Shown: positions 20,695 to 33,338, counted from the first letter of the stretch. The stretch is DNA of 64,000 bases from Narthecium ossifragum (GCA_963920575.1 OY986969.1:8863096-8927095); one strand, 5' to 3'. Numbers and translations are program-made. The notes: generated by a model from the letters alone, not told the origin.

Positions 20695-21365
20695 GGGTAA
20701 ATTACGGTTTTGGGCCCTGTGGTTTTCACCATGTTTCATTTTGGACCCTGTGGTTTAAATCTTTCGAACAAGTCCTTATGCTTTTGTTTTTGTAACACTT
20801 AAAGACCCTCATGCCAACGCCGTTAACCCCACTTGATGGCAAATGAGTCACGTGACATCACGTAATTTAGATTTGGGTCATGTGGTTTTCAGCATATTTC
20901 ATTTTGAGCCATGTGGTTTAAAATCTTTCAAATAAGACCGTATGGTTTTGTTTCTGTAACACTTAAGGCCCTCAGGTCAACGTCGTTAACCCCACTTTAC
21001 AGCAGATGAGTCACGTGACATCACGTAACCCGAACGAATGGTACGTTGCTTCGTCCTCCATTTTTCACCATATTTGCCGTCAAGTGGGGTTAACGGCGTC
21101 GGCCTAATGGCCTTTAAGCGTTACAAAAACAAAACCATAGAGCCTTGTTTGAAAGATTTTAAACCACATGACCCAAAATGAAACATGGTGAAAACTATAG
21201 GCCCAAATCCGTAATTTAGCAAGGTCACGTGATGTTACGTGACTCATTTGCCGTCAAGTGGGGTTAACGGCGTCGGCCTGAGGGCCTTTAAGTGTTACAA
21301 AAACAAAACCATAGGATCTTATTTGAAAGATTTTAAACCACATGACCCAAAATCATAATTTACCC
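20695..21365. mobile_element. Complete MULE-type MITE with 10-bp target duplication
   Basis: It begins GGGTAAATTACGGTTTTGGG and ends with the inverse, CAAAATCATAATTTACCC. It is flanked by perfect copies of TATGCAGAAA (20685-20694 and 21366-21375). The two arms are about 300 bp each and nearly fill the 671-bp element. Within each arm the unit CCTGTGGTTTAAA..GTTAACCCCACTT is itself present twice. Long inverted arms and a 9-10 bp duplication are typical of Mutator-like elements. It has no coding capacity. Confidence 0.85.
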
Positions 21366-21717
21366 TATGCAGAAAATTTAAATTATGAGAACATAATTCT
21401 TGATGCAAAGACCCCCTCCACCATATCTAACACCCTTAGAGCATTCCCAACAACTTCTCTTTCCTTATACCTACTTTAATGTGATTTGATGCCATTCTCT
21501 AATATAGGGAATCACCTTTTGACCTATTCAACCAACAGATTCCCTATATTAATTCTCTATATCAATTGGAGGCTTTAAAATTTAAAATTCCATTCGACAA
21601 CTCCTGTTCACGCTTTTATATGTTTTGAGTTTCATGACTTCTCAGCTGCTACAGTCTCTTCTTTGCACCAGATTTTGATTCAAAGCCTCCATAGAAACAA
21701 ACTTAAGTTCTCCAGAA

Positions 21718-22645
21718 ATGGCTTCCGGCAGTCGCGGCGGCGGTGGCGCCTACACCCATCATAGTCAGTCAATTGGTGCAAGCAACCTCCGTTCGCAGCC
21801 ACCGGGGACCACAGACTCAGGGAGCAAGGCGATCGCGTAGTATACGATGGACGCCCGACTCCACGCTGTGTTTGAGCAATCTGGCGAGTCTGGCAAAAGG
21901 TTCGACTACTCCCTGTCCGTCCTCAACACCACTTCGCAATCTGTCCCTGAGCAACAAATCATTGCCTACCTGTCCAGGATCCTGTGCGGTGGCCACATCC
22001 AACCCTTCGGTTGCACCCTCACTGTCGACAAGTCCTCCTTCCGCATGCTCGCCTACTCCGCCAACGCTCCCGACCTCCTTGACCTCTCCCCCTAATCCAT
22101 TGTCTCCACCATCGACCACAGACCCCCCCTCGACGACCCCCTCACCATCGGCACCGCCGTCCGCACTCTCTTCACCCCCTCCAGCTCCCTCCTCGAACAC
22201 GCCGCCAGCGCCCTGGAAATAACTCTCCTGATCCAGTTTGGCTCCACTCTCGCACCTTCGGTAAGCCATTCTACGCCATTCTCCATCGCATCAATGTCGG
22301 CATCGTCATCGACCTTGAGCCCGCTCGCACTATCCTCTCCATCGACGACGCCGTTCAGTCCCAGAAGCTTGCCATCCGTGCCATCTCAAGACTCCAAGCT
22401 CTCTCCGACGGCGATATAAAATCACTATGCGACACCATTGTCACCAATGTCCACGAGCTCACTGGTTATGATCGAGTAATGGTGTACAAGTTCCATGAGG
22501 ATGAGCATGGAGAGGTCATCGCCTCGCCGAGAGCAGAAGGGACAATCTTGAGTCTTATCTTGGTCTACATTACCCCGCCACCGACATCCCCTAGGCATCC
22601 CGGTTTTTGTTCAAGCAAAACCGTGTGAGGATGGCAGGCGTCGAC
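21718..22645 (+). pseudogene. PHYB: Phytochrome B 5' fragment, broken
   Basis: The conceptual reading starts with ATG at 21718 (MASGSRGGGG...). It follows the N-terminal region of phytochrome B, the red/far-red photoreceptor: [17 protein letters not shown], a PAS region with HIQPFGCTL and LLDLSP, then [45 protein letters not shown] and the GAF-start stretch [20 protein letters not shown]. It stops after a decayed [10 protein letters not shown], before the chromophore-binding Cys. Three in-frame stops stand at normal Gln positions (TAG about 21838, TAA about 22093, TAG about 22593), and there are frameshifts near 22100-22300 and 22530. It has no introns, as expected of PHYB exon 1. It is not functional. 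Confidence 0.85.
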
Positions 22646-22813
22646 GTCGATGTCGAAGTGATCTACCGTCTGATTTTTGTTGAACATCGGTGTCAGATTT
22701 GATCATGTGGACGAAAAAAAGAGAACAACGGACAAGGAGACGTAGATAGAAAGAGGAGGAGAAAGAACGTTGTTTATGCTGACATGATTGATGAGAGAGA
22801 ACATTAAGTTGAG

Positions 22814-23282
22814 ATAATTACTTTTGAATCCCAAAAACATTTTCAATTACAAATATATCCCTACATTCTTTAGGCTCACATATGTACCCCTGAAAACATT
22901 GAAAGAAAATTAAACATACCCCTCCGTTTAAGTCTGTCTATCCATCTAACTTAACCACGATATAAATCTAATCATGAGAGAGAAAGTTTACTTAATTAAC
23001 CATACAAAGTTACATAATTACAAATGTATCCCCATACAAAGTTACTTAATTACAAATGTACCTCTATATAAAGTTACTTCATTACAAATATATCCCTACA
23101 TAAGTGACTTTTTTCATGACGCCGTTAACAACATTAAAAATATTCCCAATTTATTCACCGAGATGTAACTCAAGGGCATGGTTTATATTTTTTCAATGTT
23201 TTTAGGAGTACATACGTGAGGCCAAAGATTATAGGAGTGCATTTGTAATTTTAAAAGTTTCAAAAGATTCAAAAGTAATTAT
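22814..23282. mobile_element. MITE with long inverted repeats nested beside the phyB relic
   Basis: ATAATTACTTTTGAATC at the left mirrors GATTCAAAAGTAATTAT at the right. Inverted similarity continues inward past ACATATGTACCCCTGAAAACATTGAA for over 100 bp. The centre holds three tandem units of about 36 bp (CAAAGTTACTTAATTACAAATGTA-like, about 23005-23105). Confidence 0.65.
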
Positions 23283-23461
23283 TTATTTTAAGATATAATA
23301 AATGCTTTCTGATTCCCAAAATATAAGAAACCTGATTGGTTTTAGAGAATGATAGAAAATGACTATTGAGATAGGGAATCTGTTGAAAAAAATTTTCTAA
23401 TTATATTCGTTAAATTGAACGATAGAGAATGAGATAGGAAATCTTATGAGAATGCTCTTAG

Positions 23462-24237
23462 TACCTCCCAAAGAGAGCATTCTTCCACATCACAGACTCC
23501 TCTCCAGGAATTATGGGATAAATTTCCATTTCTCAGCCGATACTGTGGGATGCTCACCTTTGACCAAGAAGTTCCTGACTAACTTGTACATAAATCCCAT
23601 TTCTAGCTGTCATTGGTATCCCACTTTGCAAGTACTTCAGCTATGCTATCATACATAAGACAGATAGTAAGCGGCTTCAATTACACTTCTACAAAAGTAC
23701 TATTAGTACTAATAACAGAAAAATGACTTATTGAACATAAGAGTCTGAACAAGATAGAAACAGAAATTAGCCTACAGTTATTTGGTTCAGTGTTCACAGT
23801 AACACTAAGCAATAGTCATATGAACAGAATCAATAAAGAAGAACATTGTCCAGGAGTGATATTTCTCAGTGTACACCATATGCCCCAGCAAGAGAGTAAG
23901 ACGCGTCTAACAATGCATGTTTGATGGTTTGCCTATGGTGACACTCATCATCGTCAGTATGTTCACTATGAACTCGATTCAAGGATTCTTTTTCAGTTAT
24001 GTTGCCAGAGAATATCTGATCATCTTAGGCCTGATCTTATATGATGAACCAACTGAGCCGCCAAGGACTTTCTTCGGTGTTCATCAGCATACACCTATTG
24101 GTACGATTCTGGGGCAAGCAGTTTAACATTCGATGAACAAACCCCAGCCTTAGGGCTCAACTAAGCAAAAAAAAAAAACACATTTGATGAACGATTACAC
24201 CTTTGAAATCCATCTAGTACCTACCTTACACCAGCAA
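23462..24237 (-). other. Probable kinase 3' UTR and downstream DNA
   Basis: No reading frame here matches a known family. The part next to 24238 directly follows the kinase stop codon and is probably its 3' UTR. A 12-bp A run lies near 24165-24178. I cannot place the polyadenylation site. Confidence 0.35.
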
Positions 24238-27200
24238 TCAGTAGCACTGACTAAAGCACAAAAAGCATCCACTTGAATTATTTTCTGATTTGCCTTTTGG
24301 TGTATCACCCAAGTCATCTCGAATAGCCATCAATGAACTTGTACCTGGAGATTCAGGGGGTAGAACTGCATTTTCTGAGCTAAAAAACCGTGCGGGGACT
24401 GCAGGTTCAGGCGGTGAAATGGTAGATATGTAGTTTAGAAGCATCTGGACTATTTGGCTAAAGTTCGGCCTGCAATTTGGATCCTCCTTCCAGCAAGAAG
24501 TTAAGATCGCAGCCAGCTCCTCAGGAAGATCATCTGCACTCGGCCTGACATTCTGAAACAGAGTAGAGAGCTTCCTTTGAATGACATAATACATATTACT
24601 GGTGACAGGGTGGTGGGAGTGTGGAAGGGTGGGTGCCAAGAGAGGGAGAGAGAGAGAGCTTACTTTAAAAGCAGCTGCATATGCTGCCTGGAGGTTGGAC
24701 ATGCCCTCGAATGGCAATCTATTGTGCAATAGCTCCCACAGAACTATTGCAAAGCTATAAATGTCTACTTTGTGATTGTAATGCTTCTTTTCTCCATGCC
24801 TCAGGGTGACAGTGCTGTATAGCTGTTTAAGGTATTTAAAGATGCAACTTTACAATTTCAGTGTTGAGTAAGTCAATCAAGTTTAGGTGAAAGAAAAAAA
24901 GCAATGCAGGAAAGCACCTCTGGAGCCATCCAACGGTATGTCCCAGTTTCAGCTGTCATCATCTCCGTCAACGTCTCTTCCCTGGCCAAGCCGAAGTCTA
25001 CTAACTTCACTGTCCTCTGGTCTGCAGTTAACAATAGGTTTTCTGGAAAAGAAAACCAGTCAAGAATCATCTAGAAGTTGTTGTTTCAACCAAATTAAAA
25101 AAGAAATTGCTGAGAACTGCGATGAAAATATATGGCAAAAGGCATGGAAAGCCACATTTATTTGTTCTACTCTTAACTGAATTGCCCAAAAGGTTCGAGT
25201 CTCAACATTGAGCAATATACATAAGCTCTAAGCACAATAAGACTCAGAAACAGAAAACAGAAAGAGGAATGACAACCACACATGTTTAAGCACCACGACC
25301 AAGTAAAAATGAAATGGATGAGACCTGATGTCTCCTTTCTAGATATATAGTTTAAAGCTGCAAGATTAAAGACTTCAAGCAGCAGATTTGTCTCTTCATT
25401 CTTTTTACTTATACTATGAATATCTGTTTCCAAAGTGATCCAATTCAAGCATCACAAGCCGCACCAGTATTTCTTGTGTATGGGATGAAAGCATGTCGAA
25501 GAATGACCTTATAGGATCCCGTCATGTGGCCTAACTGGAAGTAAAGATTGCTAATGTCCTGTCATCATGAGGAGGCCAGAGCAACTTGCAAGATCTATAC
25601 AGTGGCAGACTAAGGAATGGATCCTTAGGAAAGGTATGGAGGGAAAGGACAAGCCACCTCAAATTCAGGAACCTGGGTTCTTCGTTGTCCAGTCGGATGC
25701 GTCCGTGGCTCATTCCCAGCATCTGGCTGGTTTAGGGGTCGTTGGGTATGACAAGGATCATATGGTGGAGTAGTTGGCATCCGACTGCCTACCTATCAAT
25801 GACGCAACACATGCGAAGATGGAGGCCTTGGCATGGGGCTTAGACATGGTGAAACGGAGAGGAATCAAGAAGGTGATTTTCGAAGTCGATGCGAAAGATC
25901 TCGCGGATTGGTTCTCCTGTCGGAAGTCTTGGCCGATCCTATTCAGAAGGAGGTTACAGTCCCTGTGTTGGGAGATGGCTCAAGTGGGGGAGGTCATTGT
26001 ACGGTACATCCCGAGAGAGGGCAATTTTGTCACGGATGGGTTGACGAGGTCTCCTCGTAGCCAAGCTCATTGTTCGTTTTGGTCGCGGACCATGGATTGT
26101 CCAGCTACATGGGCCCCGGGTTTTGGTAGCATGTAACTGGGTAGTTTGATTTTAATTTACACTAGCCGATGGCTCATTTTGTCAAAAAAAAAAAAAAATG
26201 TCCTGTCATCATAGTTTAACCAGCAGTCCTTTCTCAAATGATGTGATATTTAATTGATTGAGCAGCACCAAGCAGTATCTGAACCTTAAAAATTAAAATT
26301 TTAGACTTTCCGAACTACATAAAATGTGCGACTGCGCTGAAATCATATCCTCGAAGTAACTGGACTTTGGACATTTCTGTTTTACAATTTTTACAGAATT
26401 CATTGCCAATCAAAAGACCCTTCTTAGTTTCTAGGCGACATATAACCCCATGTGAAGCTGAGTGCTCATATGCTGTGAAATATTACTTTGCTATTTGATC
26501 ATATGTCCTTCACTATTTATACTTACATTACCTTCAATAAGATCATCATATATATCAGTGCTACCCTACAGTACTGTCGTCAGCACCCATCAACCTCTCC
26601 AGCCCCTCATTCCACCACAAGTTATTATTCTCAAGCCCCTGTGCTGTCATTGCCACCCATCCGCCTTACCAACAGCCCATTATGCACAAGCGCCGCCACT
26701 CTCATTGTGACCCAAACCTCGCACTTCCTTCACAACCACCACTGCCTAGGAATGCAAACGAACATCCACCATGTCTTACTTTCCTGGGCCATTTTTACCT
26801 ATGGTCCCATACTCGGCCACTCTCTTCCCTCAACGATACCTGCATGCTGCTCTGCATTCTATAAACTCGTCACCGCTGTCACCAGTAATCAACCCAATTC
26901 CCACCACCCCATTCTTTACTCTTGCATCACTCCACCACTACCGTCCTGCACCGCCAATGCACCCACTACTGATCTCATTTCCCACCCTCGATCATGCCAC
27001 CCTACCCTCTCTTTCAGCTTCCACTAGCGTGCAAATGCAACTGCCACCAGGACTAATTACTTTTAAGTTCAATTTCTCCCCTGATCTGTCTAACCTAGCT
27101 CGAGTTACAGAGAAAATCTTACGGAAATTTCGTAGAAGAAATTTACCATCAAGATCAAATTTGTAACTAGAGAAATGAAAGGGAGTAAATGTCCAGAGGA

Positions 27201-30200
27201 ATTTACAGAAAACTCTTTTATACTAACACATGAAGCAAAACATAGCCACGTGTAAACCGATGGAAGATGTTGCAGGACTCAAACAATTCCTGCTACTATA
27301 TAAACTGAAATTTTTTAAAAGTGCACTAACTAGGTTTCCTTTCAGCTCTATTTAGAAGGCTAAAGGCAGGTAGCATCTTACTCAAATTAACAAGAAAAGC
27401 TCCACCGTGACAAAAGCAATAGCTGCTCTTGAAGTCTTTATCCAAAACTATTCAAGAAGAGGAAAGCTTGTTCTACGTGCTCCAACCGATTGACTACATA
27501 AAAAGAATTCATAATGTGACACCCAAAGTACAAAGAACTTTTCCTAATGTTTCCGTAGTGTTGGACATGAATAGGCGCATCACTATTATTCTTCCTGCCT
27601 ACACCGCGATAATGATAAGAATAGTCCAACTTCAAATGATCTACCACATAAAAGTATAGCTGCTATAGAAAAGCCAGCTAAATATGGCATACCAGTTTGC
27701 CTGAAAACCTGCAGGCTTCATACTCTCCTAAAGTTACTGACTCATGAACTACTATTTACAGTTTGTGTTATCCTCTGTATCGTTAATCTTAGTCCTTTTG
27801 TTTGTTGGTTCAATCATGAAATTGATACCTGATGCTTAAATGTTGGCAGATGATCACGGATAATAGAAAATTGATGGACTAAAATTTTGCAATGTTAAGC
27901 CTAAAATAGATAGTTACACGATCTCTAGGGTTGCACAGGCAGACAGCAATTTGCAGATAAGAGTGAGCTTTTAGAGGCATCCAAGGTTGACTGACAATCA
28001 GGGCATAAAAGAGGAAGACATGAGAAAATGGAACATAAATCAATGCAAAAGTTGAAATATAAGCAAACTCCCTTTTAAAGGCTAACTTCTTTATGCTATA
28101 TTATATCTTGGCCTAGCCTTCAGCATGGAACTAAACTCCCACATGCATAAAGATCTTGAAGTCCTCATTAGCACTGTGCCAAGACTGCCTAAGTGAGGAA
28201 TATCTGGAATGCCCTAAGATCAGTTCATATGGTTTACCAACTATCTAAGTATGAATAAGATTGGTTCATATGGTTTACCAACTATCTAAGTATGAAAATT
28301 CTAGTTTTCATAAAAGTTAAGAAGCAAGTTGTTTGTCAAATTAATGACTAACATCTACAGAGATGAAGGCAAAGACTAGAACATGCTGCAGCAACATACC
28401 CATAATAGATACAACAAAGGGCCTTCTTTACTCACAAGAACTCGTATTCACCATGGCAACGGACATAGAAATCTAAGGACTAAGCAAGTAATTAAATTCC
28501 ATGGAGAAGTTCTTTTTTTTTATCTTGAGCACTTTCAGAACACATCAACTAAAGTGAATCAAATTCAACCAACTACGCATTCATAACACTCTCTCCCAAG
28601 AAGTGGAAGTTCAAAGTGATATAATTCATAAAAATAGAGGAGAGTGCTAGCCACAAGTCAAAGTAGTATTTAACAGATGATAAACTTAGGAAAAAGATCA
28701 AGAGTGTCTTGTAGTTCATGCTTTCACAAAGGGCACCGTGTCCTCATGAAAGTGTGGAAAAGTGTATAATATGGCTTCCCAATGGCCAGGTTAGCATATT
28801 ATCCAACTTAATCTTTCCATTTCCTATTGTAGTTTCTATACCAGCTCCTCACACTGTAACTTGTAATCAAAACCATTCCCTATAACATGAAACATCCGAG
28901 AAATCATCACCTTCAGGAACATTACCTGAATTTGCAACTAACGCTATTGTAACAACTAGCAATAGAATATTGCAACTATACACTGCTTCTTGCTTTTCCA
29001 AATAATCAAACCTCCAAGAACCATGCAAGATAGCCATTGAGGAAGGTAATGTGCATCAACAGACATTTTTGGCCAATGATTTTGCATTAATTGGTCAAAG
29101 TGAAAGTTTATTTTACATATCAACAGAAGCATGAACCCGGGTGACCCAAATACTTGTTAGTATATCCAAAAAAGGTCAGCACAACTTCAAATTTGGACAA
29201 AAGAAATTTAGTTGAAACTGACCCCTTTTGAACAACCCAAAACAACACACAATCTGGGTACAACACCGACTAAACGCCCTGGTTTGTGCTAGGACCTAGA
29301 TTTTGGGAAAACTAACTATACAAGTGTGAGCTGCGATTTGCGAATGATCATCAAATGATTTCTCAGAAAGGTGAGCCGTGAGCTATTTCGAGTTCAGCAA
29401 ATTGCAGGCATTAAATGGTGCAAATTATTCAAGCAACAATTTGCTTGTAATGAAGCAATTAGCACCTCTATGCTGAGACTAGTTACAATTTGTGAACTGA
29501 GTCCTTAATGATGTCTCTAAACTTAGAATAGCGCCCCATAAGCAAAAGCAAACTTAATATTCATGACATAGGTTAGAAACTATAATTTTTAATTGGAGAA
29601 AAGTATTTCATGACTTTATTATGGGGAAAATCTCCATCTTTCATCAATGTTCAAAGCTAGGTTGCAACAACTTATAATGCATATAAGCGAGTAGTTGCCC
29701 TTTTTGTATAGTGTAATAGGATCTCATGACTCGGACCTTAATATAGTAAATAAGTTAAGGCACTCATACAAAGATAAAGTAGTCCTCCATATTACGCGCT
29801 CTCAGTCTGCAAAGAAGGACAAATTGATTCTACCTGTGCTGACAGCATGGAGGAATCCTAAGAAAGTATCCGCTTCGGCTGTTGGTTGTGGAAGAGGAAG
29901 AAGATTCAAACAGCGAGGGAGAATCACACAAAGGTTGTACTCTGGTGGAGCAGACAGAGAGATGAACTGATAGCGGGGGTAGTGTGGGAGATTAGAGGGT
30001 ACAGTCGTTAGTGGGCGGATCATTAGCAGTGCCACCCGTCAAATAGTAAGATTGATGGCAATGGTCATGTTTTGAGGGGGAGGGGCCGAGCGAGAACGAG
30101 AAAAAGGTGTAGAATTTTTAGTTACTTTACCATTTTAAAGTGAAGACAGCACCCCAGATATCGACCTCACAATCTAAAAAACAACCGGAAACATGTCAAG

Positions 30201-33200
30201 CCTGTTTCGGTTGGCATAGGCTGGTACCGACTGGCACAGTCTCAATTTCATTCAACACAGTTTGTGTTACAATACATATAATGTGTGATGCTGGTTTTCC
30301 GGCACACACAGTCCTTAGCTAGACAAACTATGAAGCGAAAATTTGATAAATTTTTTTATCAGAACTCTGAAAAACCTACTTATAACTCTAACATTAACCC
30401 TCTACAGATTAGTGCCAAATGATAAACTGGGTCAACAGAGGGCTTACACAAGGTTTTAAGGGCCTAATGGATTAAAACTTGACAAAAAGGGAGGAAAAGC
30501 CTTGTTTCCAGAAAGAAGATTTCAACTTCTCAAGCAACTAACATATAGGATTGTGTACATTATGATACTCAGGAGACAAACTTGTTTTGTTGGATTAGTT
30601 TCATTAAGTGTTCATTTAAGATACCTAAGCTAATAAATAGCAAGAATGATTGTTTTCTTAGAGATCCTGAAACCGCTAAGCCTTCAAAATTGTTTTTTCA
30701 TGCCTTAAGAGGAACAAAGAGATCCCAAACTTTAAACTTGCAATGCTAGAATTTCCTTTGCAAGTAATACTTTCAAAGATTCCACTAAAGGCGTAGACAG
30801 ATGAACACAATGGAACTAAATAGACAGAGCAAACTCTTTCAAACCTAACTTAACCAAATCCAACCTAACCTGATTATACTCTGAAAAAAGCGGGATTAGA
30901 CTACAGTCGACCACCAACCAAAATAACTTAAACAATTCGAAAGAGAAGGAAAGTGAGCTTTATGCCATAATGTTGAGGGGGCAGGCTTTTACATAAACAA
31001 ATGCTAGTCATGTCCAAGGGCTAGTTTCGCAACTCATTTGGATAGGCATCCAAATAAATACGTGCAAAAAGCTGAGGGCAACAAAACAAGAAATAAGGCT
31101 AGTTTCTACTTAATCTCATTTCCGATCAAATGTAAAAATATAGCTAATATATGGGAATAAAACAAACAAAAAAGGTCAATTCAAATCATTTCAAAAGAGT
31201 ACAGCCGAGATAACTACCTGTAAGCAATATCAAGGTATCAAATTTCAATATTTGAGCTATAGAGCTTTATTGTTTCACAATTCCCTGACCTTGCTCTATG
31301 CAACAATCATTCTCTAAAAAGCGCATTGATGAAGCGAAAAGTTAGCATATTCATCCTGTTTAACCATCCTAAGGTGCCAACTTATTCTATTCTCGATGAT
31401 GAAGCAAAAGAGTAGCATATTCATACTGTTTAACCATCATAAGGTACCGACTTATCCTATTTTCGTCGTGCTACACTATATTAAATGAATATGACCCACT
31501 CTTATAGGACCAAAGATAATCATTAAGGTAACGAGGAGCCAAGCTGTCATAATACTGAAGAAGCTAGTGAAAATATAGCCCAAGTTTAAAAATGATCTGA
31601 GGAGAATGCCTACTTCAAAACACCAATGTAAGAATTCTAAAACTCTCAAACAATATCAGTCGACCACTCGGAGTTGTACTTTGGACCTCTCGAATTACAA
31701 CTTGGTATCCAGACTCAATCAATTTTCTCTCCATAGTTAGTCCTATAGATTTGAGTGCCAATGCATTCTAAGAGTACTCCGATATGGTCCTGATGTTCAT
31801 AAAGCAGGAACATGTCAAATGAATGTACAACATAAGGGTAGCTTAAACACTCAAACATATTACAGCTTAATTTACACAAATATCAGTATGGCTAATCTAA
31901 AGATATTGACTGTAAATATCTACCGACTTATCAAAACTAAAAAGAAATTCATTTTTCAAATTTTTATCTTTTAATTCCAGCTAGAAAAAGAAACCACTTT
32001 TTCCCAATACTCACAATTTCCAAGTGATACATAGAAAAAGATTACAGCAACAAATATATTCGACTTCTCTTTAATAAACTGTGGTCTGTAAAGATAGCCT
32101 AATTGACTGTAGACTTCTTTGCTGACTGTTAGAGGACAACAAAATGTAAACATGAAGCTTAAATCTTGTTCTAAAAGCCCGTCATAAGGTTGTTCGCTAC
32201 TTTATGACGAGAAGTAGGGTCATGTAGACGAGCTTGAATCTCATTATCACGCGTTAGTAAATGAGGCTCCCACTAGTGTTCTGCAAAGAAGAACAATCTA
32301 AACCAAAACAAAAAAAGAATTCCGCTTTCCACTTAAGCTGAAGAGTGAAAGACTCATCTACTAGTCATTCTATTGATGAGTAAAGAATATAAAACTTCAT
32401 CAAAAGGGGAAAATAGAGCATGCATCAGAGAAATGTCAGTAACAGTCACACTCAAATTGGACAATGGCAGAAAAGCATCAAAGGCATCTTCATCCAGTAT
32501 CCCAGACAGGTTGGCAGAGCATAAGCAAAGATGAACTACAAGATAGTCGCAGAAAAGGCAGAGACGATTCACAAGCAGCATGAAACATAATAAACTATAT
32601 CAGATACTTGACTATGTCAAACTGTAACACATAATGTATTGTTAAGTTAAACAAGCAATCTGGGATCTGGAACATAACTTCGCTCAGAATCCATCAACTG
32701 AAGAATCAAAGAAATTTTACCAGGCTTCAGATCACGATGTATGATCCCATGAGCATGCAAGCATTCCATTGCCCTTGCTATGTCGAGCGCGAAACCAACC
32801 GCTACACGAGTGTCCAAGCTCCGTGGCCTCAAGTTGAGCATGAACTTCCGAAGGGACCCTCCGAGCAGGAGCTCAGTCACCACCACCATAACAGGCTCCT
32901 TACAAGCCCCAATGAACTGCAACAGTACGCATAGGATCTCCAATTCAAGCAAAACTGCCACCAAGCCAAACAATCTCCACAAAACTATACAAAACCAACC
33001 TTGACAAGGTTCTTGTGTTGAACTCTAGACAGCATGTTCACCTCCCTCATGAACCTGGCCTCCCTTTTCGCCCCCTCCTCGGAGTTATCCCCTCTGTGCA
33101 AAATCTTGATAGCCACATTCTGGTTCTTATACCTGCCACCAATTCCCAAATCAACAACCAACACACCAAAAATCGAATTTCGCAGCTGGATCAGCCACTG

Positions 33201-33338
33201 AACTTACTTGCCCTCATACACTTTGGCGTGGGCGCCTTCCCCTATCCTGGGGCCGACAAAGAGCAACTTGGGATCAATGAACCACTGCGGATCTATGCGG
33301 AAATCGTCTACTGCGAAGTACCCATTACCCGAATCCAT
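24238..33338 (-). CDS. Raf-like MAPKKK-type Ser/Thr protein kinase, six exons, intact
   Basis: The exons, in coding order on the minus strand, are 33338-33208, 33132-33000, 32916-32721, 25042-24918, 24822-24664 and 24552-24238. Every intron is GT-AG, phases join cleanly, and the total is 1059 nt (352 aa plus stop). The kinase domain has the glycine loop GEGAHAKV (residues 33-40), VAIK Lys53, the catalytic loop HRDLKPEN (148-155), DFG (169-171) and GTYRWMAPE (187-195). A Ser/Pro-rich tail and a Cys-rich end CFLCFSQCY follow. The sequence (KEPVMVVVTELLLGGSLRK, PFEGMSNLQAAYAAAFKN, VLPPESPGTSSLM) matches plant group C Raf-like/STY-type kinases such as Arabidopsis At5g50180. These are cytosolic Ser/Thr/Tyr kinases whose roles are mostly unresolved. 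No inactivating change is seen. The start is the first ATG upstream of the glycine loop (MDSGNGYF). Confidence 0.93.
25569..26136 (+). pseudogene. LINE RNase H domain, one in-frame stop
   Basis: The frame reads an RVT_3-type RNase H, which degrades the RNA of RNA-DNA hybrids and is found at the C-terminus of many plant L1 ORF2 proteins. Acidic residues are in the expected order: Asp in VQSDASVAH, Glu in HAKMEALAWGLDM, Asp in VIFEVDAKDLADW, and Asp in REGNFVTDGLTR. A TAG at 25771-25773 interrupts the domain between the first and second catalytic residues; otherwise the frame is open to 26136. Confidence 0.8.
25569..26196 (+). mobile_element. 5'-truncated LINE insertion in the kinase intron, with poly(A) and perfect target duplication
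   Basis: It is flanked by AATGTCCTGTCATCAT (25553-25568 and 26197-26212). It ends in an A run of about 15 and lacks everything upstream of the RNase H region. It lies opposite to the kinase transcript. The perfect 16-bp duplication and long A tail suggest a fairly recent insertion. Confidence 0.9.

Larger units (their letters stand above)
21436..23461. mobile_element. Pack-MULE-like element carrying a phytochrome B fragment
   Basis: The ends TTAGAGCATTCCCAA and the reverse complement of the right end, AAGAGCATTCTCATAA, are inverted. Similarity continues inward for roughly 150 bp (CAACAGATTCCCTAT is at about 21533 and, inverted, at about 23370). Between them lie the phyB relic and a nested MITE. 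Flanks TAACACCC and TACCTCCC are only a weak match, so the target duplication is uncertain. Capture of a gene's 5' part between long inverted repeats is the Pack-MULE pattern. Confidence 0.6.
25043..32720 (-). other. 7.7-kb intron 3 of the kinase gene
   Basis: It splits the Glu codon of HRDLKPEN between exons 3 and 4 (donor G|GTAAAA, acceptor TTTTCCAG|AA). It contains a LINE 3' end (25569-26196), a C-rich stretch at 26570-27050 with open but unrecognised frames, a tandem 42-bp duplication (TTCATATGGTTTACCAACTA at about 28214 and 28264), a GC-richer patch (29800-30090) and a 69-bp tandem duplication at about 31325-31460. The other five exons are separated by introns of under 130 bp. I see no other gene inside it. 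Confidence 0.85.

Noticed and set aside
21817..22269. 150-aa Gly/Glu-rich minus-strand frame over the phyB fragment
   Set aside because: It is the antisense shadow of the phyB reading; the plus strand matches phytochrome residue by residue.
26488..27166. Two overlapping open frames of 179 and 131 aa in kinase intron 3
   Set aside because: They come from a C/T-rich stretch, lack any recognisable domain, and several frames are open at once, as expected from skewed composition.
32354..32581. 75-aa frame next to exon 3 as an extra kinase exon
   Set aside because: It lies in intron 3, shows no kinase similarity, and the six exons already give a complete kinase domain with clean phases.
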